This document shows, piece by piece, positions 9,614 to 18,995 of a stretch of 64,000 bases of DNA. The stretch's first letter is position 1, and the number at the start of each line of letters is the position of its first letter. This DNA is from Halothiobacillus sp. (GTDB lineage: Bacteria > Pseudomonadota > Gammaproteobacteria > Halothiobacillales > Halothiobacillaceae), in assembly GCA_023255735.1 (NCBI GenBank), contig JAGDVP010000025.1, positions 1 to 64,000 on the forward strand, given 5' to 3'. A program made the position numbers and the translations under genes. The notes beneath the pieces are model-generated. The model worked only from the letters and a program-made list of their open reading frames with translations, searched no databases and was not told where the DNA came from.

Positions 9614-10501
9614 TTAATTCGTCAAATCAAAAAGTGCGCGTAATTCATTCGGATCAAGAAAAACCAGCCCCGCCGCTTGATTAAAACCCATAAATCCCGG
9701 GCGCGCCGGATTACGCGTGCCGGCTTCTCGCCAGCTGGTTTGCGTATCATCCCAAACAAAATCCAACAGCTCCTGCCCCACATTCAGCCCCCATAATCCT
9801 TGCGCGCCAAAGGTTAGGGTTGTATCGGTTAATTTTTGTGCCCCCAACCATGCGGGCAGCGATAACACCATGCGGATACGCCCTTCATGTTCGAGTGCGC
9901 CTGCAACACTTTGGGGCGCACCCGCAATCGGCGTGAGAGCGGTGGGTGATAGAACGTGTTTGATTGCCGTGCGAGCAATCGCAATTTTAATAGCGCCCGC
10001 TGAAAAAATACGCCACGGGCACACCGAGGGGCTGGGCAGCGCATCCTCAAGCGGGCGGTGTGGTGCTTGAGCAACCTGTGGGTGCACTAAGGATTCAGAA
10101 AAATCCGCCGGATTATTCGCCGCCGCTGTTTGAGGTTGATCCGGCTCAGTTTGGGGCAATAAGATATGGGTGCCGTCTGCTTTGCTCGTATTTGGCTTAT
10201 CTGCAATGGTTTCACCTTGTTGGGGTATCGTTAAGGTTAAATCGTTGGCAGGCGCAGACGTGCAAAGCTCAGACGGTGCCATATCCTCGGTGACAGTATT
10301 GGGTATTTGAGGCTTAACTGATTGATATTCTGTACGGATAGTGGGCTGCGGCTGGGTAGCCACGATGGCCAATTTGACCGGCAGGTGCGAGGGCTCAGGG
10401 GCTGAATCGTCTTTAAGTAACCCCTCTAAATAATCGGCTAAGGCGTTATCCTGCGGCACTAATCCGCTGGGTTTATCGGCTGATAAATGCGCGACGCTCA
10501 T
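9614..10501 (-). CDS. ParP-like protein: variable linker plus CheW-like domain
   Basis: 295 residues. The N-terminal 150 or so are low-complexity, rich in Pro, Gln, Ala and Thr. The C-terminal part (about 165-295) resembles a degenerate CheW/AIF domain (MVLSLPAWLGAQKL, LGLNVGQELLDF-like). A ParA-like gene followed by a protein of this shape within a che cluster matches the ParC/ParP pair of Vibrio and Pseudomonas, which places chemotaxis arrays at the cell pole. ParP binds CheA and ParC. Its start overlaps the ParA-like stop as ATGA. The name rests mainly on context and architecture. Confidence 0.72.
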   Translation of the reverse strand: MSVAHLSADKPSGLVPQDNALADYLEGLLKDDSAPEPSHLPVKLAIVATQPQPTIRTEYQSVKPQIPNTVTEDMAPSELCTSAPANDLTLTIPQQGETIADKPNTSKADGTHILLPQTEPDQPQTAAANNPADFSESLVHPQVAQAPHRPLEDALPSPSVCPWRIFSAGAIKIAIARTAIKHVLSPTALTPIAGAPQSVAGALEHEGRIRMVLSLPAWLGAQKLTDTTLTFGAQGLWGLNVGQELLDFVWDDTQTSWREAGTRNPARPGFMGFNQAAGLVFLDPNELRALFDLTN

Positions 10502-11322
10502 GGCAATACCTCTTGGGATATTGCGGGTATCGTACTCGGGGAGGGCGGTTGAGCCACACCCAATGGTGCATGTGCTAATAAGACAGCGTAGGCTTGGCTG
10601 CCGCGGCTCTGAGGCTGGAGAAACGGTAAAGGCTGCCCCAAGCGGCTGGCTTCACGAAACAGGGTATCAACCGGAATAAATTCGGCCCAAAGTGCCGATG
10701 AATAACGATCACGCAGGGTTTGCAGCGTATCGCGCGAGGCGCGGGTGCGCATATCTACCATCGTGGGCACAATGAGGTAATCCAACCGTTGTTTGCGTGA
10801 ACGCTGCACCATGGCCAGCGTGTTGAGCATGCGCTCTAGCCCTTTAAGCGCCAAAAACTCGGTTTGCACGGGGATAAATAAAAACTGCGCTACGGCCAGT
10901 GCATTCACCATCGTCACCCCCAAAATGGGCGGGCAATCGATCAGAACCACATCAAATTGATCGTGCAGCAAAGCTAATGCGCGTTTGAGTACTAACCCCA
11001 TGCCATCTTGTTTGCCGAGTTGACGATCTAAAGTCGCTAAGGCCGTTGCGGCTGGCATTAGGCTGATTTGCTCAAAAGCGGTGGGGTGAATGACCCGCAG
11101 GGGATTTAATACAGCCCCTTCTGCGGCGGTTTTAAAAAGCGAGTAGACACTTGCGCCGGGCGCATCGGGTTCCATGCCAAAGTAAGAGGTCATGGAGCCG
11201 TGCGGATCAATATCAATCAGCAATACCCGCAAGCCCTGCTGGGCTAAATGCCCCGCTAAGCTAATGGTGGTGGTGGTTTTACCAACGCCGCCTTTTTGGT
11301 TTGCAATGGCCCAGATTTTCAT
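10498..11322 (-). CDS. ParA-family ATPase of the chemotaxis cluster (ParC-like)
   Basis: MinD/ParA ATPase, 274 residues from the ATG at 11322. The deviant Walker A is KGGVGKTTTT, the switch I region LLIDIDPHGSMTSYFG, and Walker B VVLIDCPP. I chose 11322 because it overlaps the cheB stop as ATGA; a GTG at 11331 would add three residues. It lies between cheB and a CheW-like gene, the place of ParC (polar positioning of chemotaxis arrays) rather than of a chromosome or plasmid partition system; no parB is nearby. Confidence 0.85.
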   Translation of the reverse strand: MKIWAIANQKGGVGKTTTTISLAGHLAQQGLRVLLIDIDPHGSMTSYFGMEPDAPGASVYSLFKTAAEGAVLNPLRVIHPTAFEQISLMPAATALATLDRQLGKQDGMGLVLKRALALLHDQFDVVLIDCPPILGVTMVNALAVAQFLFIPVQTEFLALKGLERMLNTLAMVQRSRKQRLDYLIVPTMVDMRTRASRDTLQTLRDRYSSALWAEFIPVDTLFREASRLGQPLPFLQPQSRGSQAYAVLLAHAPLGVAQPPSPSTIPAISQEVLP

Positions 11323-12386
11323 CGCACGCACCTCGATAGTGCAAGACCCATATCGTTTAAAGCTAACACCGCTTCCACTAAACCGGCTTTAGCCACCGCT
11401 GCGGGCATCCCGTAAATTACGCAGCTGGCCTGATCTTGCGCCCAGATATGCCCGCCGCTTGCGCGCACCGCGCGGGCGCCTTCCGTGCCATCATCACCCA
11501 TGCCGGTTAAAATTACGCCCAGCACATCAGCGCCCCCTGCTTTAGCCGCCGATTGGAATAAAACATTCACACTGGGGCGAAAGTGCTCATCAATTAACGG
11601 GGTGCGCGAGATAAACACCCAACCACCTGCCTGCAACTTGACTTCACCGTGCATACCTCCAGGGATAAGGTAGGCAGTTCCGGGCGTGAGCGAGGCGCCA
11701 TCAGCCACTTCCACTACGTTCAAGGGCAGGCTATCGTTTAATCGGCTCGCAAAGGGGCCGGTGAACGCGGCGGGCATGTGCTGGGCTATTACAATCGGTA
11801 CGGGGAAATCGGCGGGGATTTCCTGTAATACGCGCTGCAATGCCGCAGGCCCACCGGTTGATGAGCCAATAACGACAATGCCCCGCCGAGCAATCACGCC
11901 GCGTTCAGCCGTGCTTGTTGTGAGGGGGCGTTGCGCCGAATTGCCCGTGCTGCGCGGGGGCGCATCAAAATTCAAAACTTGTCGTTGTTTACGCAAGGCC
12001 AGTAGGCGCAAACGCGTTGTTAACATTTTGCCGCTTTGATTGAGGGCTTGCGCTGGGTCATCCGAGTTTTTGGTATAAAAATCTACGGCGCCCGCATCTA
12101 GCGCATCAAAGGTTGCCACCGCGCCCGCCCGTGTTAATGAGGACAGCATCATGATGGGCACAGGGCAGCGGCTCATAATTTCTCGCACCGCGGCAATGCC
12201 ATCGAGAATCGGCATTTCCACATCCATCGTGACGACATCGGGTTTGAGCTGGCAGGCCTTGAGAATGGCTTCCCGCCCATTAGCCGCCTCACCTACGATG
12301 GTTAAGCGATCGTCGCTGGAAATAAGCATCCTAAGCGCCCGACGGAAGAAAACCGAGTCATCGACGATTAAAACGCCTACGGCCAT
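11319..12386 (-). CDS. cheB: Protein-glutamate methylesterase/deamidase CheB
   Basis: Removes methyl groups from chemoreceptors when phosphorylated by CheA, giving adaptation. 355 residues: receiver domain with DD at 9-10 and phospho-acceptor Asp55 (VTMDVEMP), a linker, then a methylesterase domain with the catalytic triad motifs GSSTGGP (Ser), AQHMPA (His) and GMGDDG (Asp). The ATG at 12386 sits two bases after the cheA stop; a TTG at 12392 would overlap cheA. No motC/motD genes follow, unlike in Pseudomonas. Confidence 0.95.
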   Translation of the reverse strand: MAVGVLIVDDSVFFRRALRMLISSDDRLTIVGEAANGREAILKACQLKPDVVTMDVEMPILDGIAAVREIMSRCPVPIMMLSSLTRAGAVATFDALDAGAVDFYTKNSDDPAQALNQSGKMLTTRLRLLALRKQRQVLNFDAPPRSTGNSAQRPLTTSTAERGVIARRGIVVIGSSTGGPAALQRVLQEIPADFPVPIVIAQHMPAAFTGPFASRLNDSLPLNVVEVADGASLTPGTAYLIPGGMHGEVKLQAGGWVFISRTPLIDEHFRPSVNVLFQSAAKAGGADVLGVILTGMGDDGTEGARAVRASGGHIWAQDQASCVIYGMPAAVAKAGLVEAVLALNDMGLALSRCVR

Positions 12387-12388
12387 AA

Positions 12389-14569
12389 TCAAGCCACAAC
12401 CTTGAGTTTGGCTTTGAAGCGGGGTTGGATGTTGCGTCGCATTAGGCCGGGCAAATCTAGAATTAAGGCGATATGGCCGTCACCGGTAATGGTGGCGCCC
12501 GCAAAGCCGCCCACATTGTGCAACAGCTCACCTAAGGGCTTGATGACCACCTCCTCTTGGCCGATCACTGAATCAACTACCAAGGCAATCAACTGCGCCC
12601 CCACTTGCACCATAACGACTAAATCACTGGCGCCGCGCCCGGTCATAGGTTCACCCGGTAGCGCTAGCCAATGGTTTAAGCGGTATAACGGCAGCGCCCG
12701 ATCACGCACGGTAATGGTGGCTTGGCCATCGACAATATTAATTTCTTTATCCGCCATTTCAAAAATTTCACTCACGATACCGAGCGCAATGGCGTATTTG
12801 CGCTCGCTGACCACCACCATCAAGGTGGGTAAAATCGCCAGTGTTAACGGCACTTTAATGTTGATTGTGGTGCCTACACCGGGCGATGAATCAATACTGA
12901 TTAAACCTGAGAGCCGTGTAATGGCGGTTTTAACCACATCCATACCTACACCCCGACCTGAAATATCCGAGATTTCATCCTTGGTTGAAAAACCGGGCAG
13001 TAAAATCAGCTCAAAGCACTCTTGCTCGGTGAGCCGCGCGGCAGCTTCTTCGGTTAAGAGCCCTTTTTCAACGGATTTTCGGCGCAGCAATTCGGCATTC
13101 ATGCCCGCGCCATCATCACTAATCGATAAGCGAATGTGATCACCCTCTTGCGCGGCGGATAAGGTCACTGTGCCTTGGGCGGGCTTGCCTTGAGCTAAAC
13201 GCACAGCCGGCAACTCAATGCCGTGATCCACAGAGTTGCGCACTAAATGCACCAAAGGATCGGCCAAGGCCTCGACCAGATTTTTATCGAGATCAGTTTC
13301 CTCGCCCACCAGTACAAGCTCTACCTCTTTGCCTAACAGGCGGGCGGTATCTCGAACCACGCGCGGAAAGCGACCAAACACTTTTTTCACCGGCTGCATA
13401 CGGGTTTTCATGACCGCGCCTTGCAAATCGGAGGTTACCCGATCTAAGGTGGCAATCACCTGTGTGACTTCTTCGTTGTTAAAGCTGAGTTTTAGGGTAT
13501 TCATACGGTTGCGAACCAACACCAATTCGCCCACAAGATTCATAATAAAATCCAAGCGTTCGGTATCCACACGCACCGTGGTTTCAACTTTTGCAGCCTC
13601 AGGAGCGGGGGTAGGCACAACCGGTTTGCTCGATATGGGCGCAACGGCGTTGGGCACAGTCGCAATTTTTTCGGCCGGTGCCGCAGGCTTTATGGCCGAC
13701 GTGGGGCCTTGGCCTTTACCGTATAATGAATCCAGCACGCGCTCAAACTCATCATCGGTTATTAAATCGTGCCCTGCCTCTGCCGATTCATCGCGGGCGG
13801 GCGGAGGCTCCCCGTGCGTCGTGATTGGCGCGGCATCGGATGAATGAGCGAGTGCGCCCCGCCCCGCCCCCTGAAACTGGCCCTTGCCGTGCAACCGATC
13901 CAACAAGGCTTCAAACTCCTCATCGGTAATTAAGTCGCTTGACGTTGAAGGCTTAGGCGCGGGCGCCGACTGCGCTTCTTCTGCCGCCTCGAGGGCCTGC
14001 AACAGGGCATCGAACTGCGCATCAATTGATGCGGGTTTCATCACCGGCATCTCTGAGGGCACAGTTGCGGATGGGGTGGTTTCAGCTAGGGGAGCAGCCC
14101 CCATAGCGACTTGGGGCAACGGTGCCCCCGGCGTGGGCTGTTCTGCTAAATTAGTTTTTTTCGGCGCTTGTGCGGTTTTATGGGCATGAGCTAACACTTC
14201 AATTTCATGCAAAAAAGGCGCCCCCACCGAAGGCGGCAATACCCCTTGGCGCAAGCTGGCAAACATGCTGTTTAAGGCATCGAGCACGCGCAGCATCACA
14301 TCCATAATGGCAGGTGTTACGGTTAATTCGCCGGTGCGGAGCAAATTAAAAATATCTTCCGCCCGATGGCACACTTCAACCAGTGGTGTCACCTCAAGAA
14401 AGCCGGCACCGCCTTTGATGGTATGAAATGCACGAAAAATCGCATTCAGTAAGTCTTTATCGTTCGGTGCCTGTTCAAGCCCGACCAATTGCGAATCGAG
14501 GGCATCAATGAGCTCGCCGGCTTCGATCAAAAAGTCTTGGAGTAATTCATTGGTCGGTTCAAATGCCAT
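12389..14569 (-). CDS. cheA: Chemotaxis histidine kinase CheA
   Basis: Receptor-controlled kinase that phosphorylates CheY and CheB. 726 residues: Hpt domain with phosphorylated His49 (RAFHTIKGGAGF), a long Ala/Pro-rich linker, the dimerisation segment from about residue 335 (VRVDTERLDFIMNLVGELV), ATPase N-box LVHLVRNSVDHGIE, G-box GRGVGMDVVK and a C-terminal CheW-like regulatory domain. No typical P2 domain is apparent. Instead the linker carries two near-identical acidic peptides (residues 212-231 and 268-287, pattern DLITD[ED]EFE..LD.L.GKGQ) and a weaker third copy at 181-192. It lies in the order cheZ-cheA-cheB. Confidence 0.96.
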   Translation of the reverse strand: MAFEPTNELLQDFLIEAGELIDALDSQLVGLEQAPNDKDLLNAIFRAFHTIKGGAGFLEVTPLVEVCHRAEDIFNLLRTGELTVTPAIMDVMLRVLDALNSMFASLRQGVLPPSVGAPFLHEIEVLAHAHKTAQAPKKTNLAEQPTPGAPLPQVAMGAAPLAETTPSATVPSEMPVMKPASIDAQFDALLQALEAAEEAQSAPAPKPSTSSDLITDEEFEALLDRLHGKGQFQGAGRGALAHSSDAAPITTHGEPPPARDESAEAGHDLITDDEFERVLDSLYGKGQGPTSAIKPAAPAEKIATVPNAVAPISSKPVVPTPAPEAAKVETTVRVDTERLDFIMNLVGELVLVRNRMNTLKLSFNNEEVTQVIATLDRVTSDLQGAVMKTRMQPVKKVFGRFPRVVRDTARLLGKEVELVLVGEETDLDKNLVEALADPLVHLVRNSVDHGIELPAVRLAQGKPAQGTVTLSAAQEGDHIRLSISDDGAGMNAELLRRKSVEKGLLTEEAAARLTEQECFELILLPGFSTKDEISDISGRGVGMDVVKTAITRLSGLISIDSSPGVGTTINIKVPLTLAILPTLMVVVSERKYAIALGIVSEIFEMADKEINIVDGQATITVRDRALPLYRLNHWLALPGEPMTGRGASDLVVMVQVGAQLIALVVDSVIGQEEVVIKPLGELLHNVGGFAGATITGDGHIALILDLPGLMRRNIQPRFKAKLKVVA

Positions 14570-14624
14570 GGCCTAACCCTCGTTGCGCTTCTAGTGGGAA
14601 TGAATTTCTTGCAAAAGGCAAATT

Positions 14625-15374
14625 TTAAAAACCTAAATTGGCCAGTAAATCATCAACATCATCTTGGTTTTTGATTGGTTCAGCCGCGCTCGAATGATTT
14701 TTAGCGCCGGGCACACCGGGCCCTAAGCCTTGGCTAAGGGCCGCTTGGGTTAGCGCCACCGGTTTTTCACTGGCAACGGGGTGCGTTTTTTGCAACAAAC
14801 CCAGCATTTTGCCTTCCAGCGTTTCAAGCAGGGCAATCACACGCAACAGCAATTGGCCGGATAAATCCTGAAATTCTTGCGCCATCATAATGTCTGTCAG
14901 CCGTGTTTTTAATGCACCGCCATCTTGCTGCACCGAATCGAGATACTCCGCAAGCTCGGTAATTACACCGACCAGCGCGACGTTATCCACTTGGCTTTGC
15001 CGGATTTGCCCGAGCGCCTGCTGCAGGCGCTCGGCGCGATCCATGAGCCGATCTGCGACGGGAAGCGCCTCTTCAACCAGCGTCAAAGTTCGATTGGCCG
15101 CTTGCTCGGTGAGGGTGATGACATAGCGCAAGCGATCACGCGCATCGGGCATTTCATCTTCAGCCAAAAGATTTAAGCGGTCATCGGTGGCAAATGCCAT
15201 CAGTGCCTCGTGGACTTCTCGCGTCATGCGCCCCACCGCCTCAAACATCGGCTGGGTTTGGCTGGCGGCTAGCGCATTTAAACTTGCCAAATACCCAGCC
15301 TCATCATGCGCTTCCAACGCGGCCACCAGCGCGCGCGCTTGGATCAGTCGGCTCAATTTTTCTGATTCTTCCAT
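14625..15374 (-). CDS. cheZ: CheY-P phosphatase CheZ
   Basis: Dephosphorylates CheY-P and so ends the motor signal. 249 residues, mostly helical. The catalytic helix reads MMAQEFQDLSGQ, matching the E. coli segment that supplies the catalytic Gln. The C-terminus DDVDDLLANLGF is the CheY-binding peptide. A low-complexity linker (about 195-235) joins the two. CheZ is largely confined to beta- and gammaproteobacteria, which supports the taxonomic reading. It follows cheY directly. Confidence 0.94.
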   Translation of the reverse strand: MEESEKLSRLIQARALVAALEAHDEAGYLASLNALAASQTQPMFEAVGRMTREVHEALMAFATDDRLNLLAEDEMPDARDRLRYVITLTEQAANRTLTLVEEALPVADRLMDRAERLQQALGQIRQSQVDNVALVGVITELAEYLDSVQQDGGALKTRLTDIMMAQEFQDLSGQLLLRVIALLETLEGKMLGLLQKTHPVASEKPVALTQAALSQGLGPGVPGAKNHSSAAEPIKNQDDVDDLLANLGF

Positions 15375-15413
15375 TGCGATGGTTCCTGTTTCGACAAAAT
15401 GAGCGCAGCGTAT

Positions 15414-15800
15414 TTAGCCTTGAACGCGCTCGAAAATTTTGTCGATTTTTTCTTTTAAGGTCGGGCCGTTAAAGGGTTTAACGACGTACCCATTGACACC
15501 CGCTTGCGCCGCCATAATGATTTGTTCGCGCTTGGCTTCGGCTGTCACCATGAGCACCGGCAAATGCGCCAAAGCCGGATCAGCGCGCACGGCTTTTAGA
15601 AGATCAATCCCCGTCATGCCGGGCATGTTCCAATCAGTCACCAGAAAATCAAAATGGCCTTGTTTGAGCATTGGCAGCGCAGTTGCCCCGTCATCGGCTT
15701 CTTCAATATTGGTAAAACCCAGCTCTTTGAGCAGATTTTTGATAATTCGGCGCATGGTAGAAAAATCATCTACCACGAGAATTTTCATATTTCGATCCAT
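15414..15800 (-). CDS. cheY: Chemotaxis response regulator CheY
   Basis: Single receiver domain, 128 residues, close to the E. coli length. Acidic pair DD at residues 11-12 ([11 protein letters not shown]), phospho-acceptor Asp56 ([10 protein letters not shown]), conserved Thr in VTAEAKRE and Lys in VVKPF. Phosphorylated by CheA, it binds FliM/FliN at the switch (both encoded in this window) to change rotation. ATG at 15800 gives the family length; an internal ATG at 15788 would start at MKILVVDD. A sigma-28-type promoter lies just upstream. Confidence 0.96.
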   Translation of the reverse strand: MDRNMKILVVDDFSTMRRIIKNLLKELGFTNIEEADDGATALPMLKQGHFDFLVTDWNMPGMTGIDLLKAVRADPALAHLPVLMVTAEAKREQIIMAAQAGVNGYVVKPFNGPTLKEKIDKIFERVQG

Positions 15801-15844
15801 TATTTTAAGCCTCTATTTAATTTGGATAGAATCAATTATCCAAG

Positions 15845-15871
15845 GTATCGGCAGGATTGGCCGATTGTTTA
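15845..15871 (-). promoter_or_regulatory. Sigma-28 (FliA) promoter of cheY
   Basis: On the minus strand a -35 element TAAACAAT (15864-15871), an 11-base spacer and a -10 element GCCGATAC (15845-15852) match the sigma-28 consensus TAAA-N15-GCCGATAA; the -10 is 7 of 8 and the spacing exact. It lies between fliA and cheY, 45 bases before the cheY ATG, and would put cheYZAB and downstream genes under FliA control. Confidence 0.8.
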
Positions 15872-15901
15872 ATTTTATCAGCGCATCAATGCAGCAAGGG
15901 C

Positions 15902-16621
15902 TTAACGCCAATCCTGCAAGGCGGATTTAAGCCGCAAAATGGCTTTGCTCTGAATTTGGCACACTCTCGATTCAGACACGCCGAGCACGGCGCCAATTTC
16001 TTTTTGATTTAATTCATCCACGTAATACAACGACATAACCAACCGCTCACGCTCGGGCAAGGCCGCTATGTGCTTGGCTAAATCAGCTGAAAACCGCTCT
16101 TGGCTTAGGTGTTGATCGGGTTGGTAGCTATGATCGGCAATATCCTGCGTCTCATCATGATCTTCCCCCCCATGATCAAGCGGCGTTAAGCGAACTTGGG
16201 CAAAATCATTGATGGCATCGAAGTATTCATCCAAGCTCATGCCGAGCTTCGCGCACACGTCGCTGTCTTTGGCCTCTGCGCCGGTTTGGGCTTCAATCTC
16301 GCGTACCGCTTGGGCAATTTCTCGGTGCCGCCTATGCACTGAACGCGGGGTCCAATCACTGCGGCGCAGTTCATCGAGCATGGCGCCGCGAATTCTTATA
16401 CCTGCATAAGTTTCAAATGAGGCGCCCTGGCTTGCATCAAAAAGCCTGATCGCATCTAGCAGCCCGATCATGCCGGATTGAATGAGATCATCAACTTGCA
16501 CGTGATCGGGCAATCGATTCATTAAGTGAAACGCAATCCTTTTAACCAAATTGGCATGTTCGGCCACCACGGCCTCATTGCCCCCACTTTGCACATGACG
16601 ATACATGGCACGCACATTCAT
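15902..16621 (-). CDS. fliA: Flagellar sigma factor FliA (sigma-28)
   Basis: Sigma factor for late flagellar and chemotaxis genes. 239 residues with region 2 (LVKRIAFHLMNRLPDHVQVDD, DLIQSGMIGLLDAI), region 3 (RGAMLDELRRSDWTPRSVHR) and region 4 (ERLVMSLYYVDELNQKEIG, VSESRVCQIQSKAI). Its start overlaps the fleN stop (TAATG). A matching FliA promoter lies immediately downstream, before cheY. Confidence 0.96.
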   Translation of the reverse strand: MNVRAMYRHVQSGGNEAVVAEHANLVKRIAFHLMNRLPDHVQVDDLIQSGMIGLLDAIRLFDASQGASFETYAGIRIRGAMLDELRRSDWTPRSVHRRHREIAQAVREIEAQTGAEAKDSDVCAKLGMSLDEYFDAINDFAQVRLTPLDHGGEDHDETQDIADHSYQPDQHLSQERFSADLAKHIAALPERERLVMSLYYVDELNQKEIGAVLGVSESRVCQIQSKAILRLKSALQDWR

Positions 16622-17451
16622 TAGATTACTTCCAATCCCAGATCAGATTTAACGAGCCGCTCGGCAAAAAATTGTAAATGACCCTGCATGCCGCGCGGCA
16701 ACGGCCAGCGGCCAATTTGGGATGCCATGTCAATAAATGCCCGCGATGAGCGGGCGCTACCAAATGCTTGCAAAACAGGCTGTTGGCGCTGAATTGCCCG
16801 ACGAAGATAATCATCAAACGGCACGGAACCTAAATGGATGAGGGTAACATCTAAAAATCGGGTCGCCGCAGAATTAAGTTTTTCAAACAATCGCCGCCCC
16901 TCGCTTGCATCCCGCACCATATTGGCAACCACCTGAAAACGCTGCACGCCGTGATCGCGCGACAGCACTTTAATCATGGCGTAGGCATCGGTAATGGATG
17001 CGGGCTCATCGCACACCACGACCAATACATCGTTCGCGGCCTGCGCGAAACGCACCACAGAATCAGCAATACCCGCCGCGGTGTCAACCATCATCACATC
17101 CACAGGGTAAGTTAAGGTGCTAAACGCGTGGATTAAACCAGTATTTTCTGTGGGTGATAATTCGGCCATGTGCTTGATGCCGCTTGAGGCAGGCAAAATG
17201 CCCACGCCCTCGGGCCCTGCCAGTAAAATTTCGTCTAAGGTGGCGATGCCGGCGAGCACGTGGCTTAAATTTTTAAGCGATTTAAGCCCCAGCAACACAT
17301 CGACGTTGCCCAAGCCTAAATCGGCATCCATCAATACAACACGCTTACCCTGACGCGCTAGGGCTACGGATAAATTGACGGACACATTGGTTTTGCCGAC
17401 CCCACCTTTGCCACTGGTTACGGCAATCACTCGAACGGGTTGGTTTTGCAT
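16621..17451 (-). CDS. fleN: Flagellar number regulator FleN/FlhG
   Basis: MinD-like ATPase that limits flagellar number, acting with FlhF and, in Pseudomonas and Vibrio, restraining the master activator FleQ/FlrA. 276 residues from the ATG at 17451. Deviant Walker A GKGGVGKTNVSVNL, DADLGLGNVDVLLGL and Walker B MMVDTAAG. A GTG at 17481 would add ten basic residues; the ATG agrees with family starts. Neighbours flhF and fliA are its standard partners, indicating polar flagellation. Confidence 0.93.
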   Translation of the reverse strand: MQNQPVRVIAVTSGKGGVGKTNVSVNLSVALARQGKRVVLMDADLGLGNVDVLLGLKSLKNLSHVLAGIATLDEILLAGPEGVGILPASSGIKHMAELSPTENTGLIHAFSTLTYPVDVMMVDTAAGIADSVVRFAQAANDVLVVVCDEPASITDAYAMIKVLSRDHGVQRFQVVANMVRDASEGRRLFEKLNSAATRFLDVTLIHLGSVPFDDYLRRAIQRQQPVLQAFGSARSSRAFIDMASQIGRWPLPRGMQGHLQFFAERLVKSDLGLEVI

Positions 17452-17524
17452 ACGGTTTCGCCTAAAAATTAACACACCCACCAGGGGCGATTCGATAACA
17501 CATGAACAAGCATCTTAAGGCGCA

Positions 17525-18967
17525 TTATGCCGGTGTTTTTTGGCGTCCAAACACGGGAGACAAGGGACTCTCCTCCCTACGCGCCCATTCGCCCTGCCCT
17601 AACTCTAGGGTTTGTTTCATTAAATCGGCACTGCTGGGATACCACAAATCTTCCGGCACCCGCTGACCCACGCCGCTACACACTAAGGGCAGCCCACTGT
17701 GAATCAAGGCAGCTAAGGCGTTACCCAAGAGCAAGGTTTCATCTAATTTAGTTAACACCATACCCGCCAGCGGTAAGGTGCTAAATCGATTAATGGCATC
17801 AACCATCGCACTATATTGGGCTTGGGCAGAGAGCACGAGCAACAAATTAACCCGCCGATCAATCTTGGGCATTTTATGCAATAAATTCATCATTTGCGTA
17901 TCACGCGGCGACATGCCCGCCGTATCGATGAGCACTAAGCGACGATCCGACACGGCGGGCAAGAGTTCACTTAAATGCTGCTCATCGCGAGCCACATGCA
18001 AGGGAATATTGAGAATGCGGGCGTAATTACGCAATTGCTCTTGCGCGCCAATCCGAAATCGATCGGTGGTAATTAATGCAATAGAATCTCGCCCATGCGT
18101 TAACACGGCTTGCGCGGCAATTTTAGCGAGGGTCGTTGTTTTACCCACGCCCGTGGGGCCAATAAAGGCAAAAATACCCCCTTGATTAAATTGCGCTTGC
18201 CCGGCAATTTTTATTTGCTGCCCGAGCAGCCTTAACGCGGCTGAAAACGCGCGCGTGGGTTCTTGCTGGGCTGCTGCTTGCGCGAGGGATTTGGCCAAGC
18301 CTAAGGGTAAGCCTAAATTTTGCAGCCGCTCGCGGGTTTCAAGCTCGATTGGATGGGCAGTATTGTATTTATGCCATTCCAACACAGAAAGCTGCCGCTC
18401 GAATAATTCGCGCAGCTGACTCACGTCACGCTGGAGTTCTGATAGTGGTTCATCCGCACTTGGGTGCGGCTGGGCGTGGCTGGGCGCCCAATCACCATCC
18501 CAAGGCGCACGGGGTGTCTCAAGCTGGGTTTTGTTCAACGCGGGCGCGGGTTGATCGGCCACGGCGGCATGAAACTCAGCCCAACCCTCGCAATGCGCGC
18601 CTTGCGCGGGTTCTGCGTGGCCAGCAAAAGGAAATGGCGGCATTTGCCGTTCAGATTTAAGCTTTGCGCGCTGCGCCAGTAATTCGGCCGTGGTCAGCTC
18701 ATCGGATGAGGCGACGGCGGGCGCGGCATCCGGCATTTGATTAGATGGGCCAAAACGATCCTGCGGCGATGTACCCGCCACACGGTAGGGTGCTTGGCGC
18801 GCCGCCGACAATTGAATGGCTTGCTCATCAAAATCAATGGCGGCAACTAACTCGACCCCTTCGGGACACGCGCGATTCGATAAGATAAGGGCTTCATCGC
18901 CAAATAATTGACGAACCTGCCGCATGGCTTCGCGCATATCGTTTGCAATAATTCGTTTAATCTTCAT
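17525..18967 (-). CDS. flhF: Flagellar SRP-like GTPase FlhF
   Basis: Sets the polar site of flagellar assembly. 480 residues: a basic N-terminal B domain (MKIKRIIANDMREAMRQVR, FGDEALILSN), a poorly conserved Pro/Ala-rich middle (about 65-190), then NG domains with G1 GPTGVGKTTTLAKIA, TTDRFRIGAQEQL, DTAGMSPRD and TKLDE. It lies between flhA and fleN, as in polar-flagellated gammaproteobacteria. Confidence 0.95.
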   Translation of the reverse strand: MKIKRIIANDMREAMRQVRQLFGDEALILSNRACPEGVELVAAIDFDEQAIQLSAARQAPYRVAGTSPQDRFGPSNQMPDAAPAVASSDELTTAELLAQRAKLKSERQMPPFPFAGHAEPAQGAHCEGWAEFHAAVADQPAPALNKTQLETPRAPWDGDWAPSHAQPHPSADEPLSELQRDVSQLRELFERQLSVLEWHKYNTAHPIELETRERLQNLGLPLGLAKSLAQAAAQQEPTRAFSAALRLLGQQIKIAGQAQFNQGGIFAFIGPTGVGKTTTLAKIAAQAVLTHGRDSIALITTDRFRIGAQEQLRNYARILNIPLHVARDEQHLSELLPAVSDRRLVLIDTAGMSPRDTQMMNLLHKMPKIDRRVNLLLVLSAQAQYSAMVDAINRFSTLPLAGMVLTKLDETLLLGNALAALIHSGLPLVCSGVGQRVPEDLWYPSSADLMKQTLELGQGEWARREESPLSPVFGRQKTPA

Positions 18968-18995
18968 CTCAAATGCCTCTTACGATCGGGCGGAT

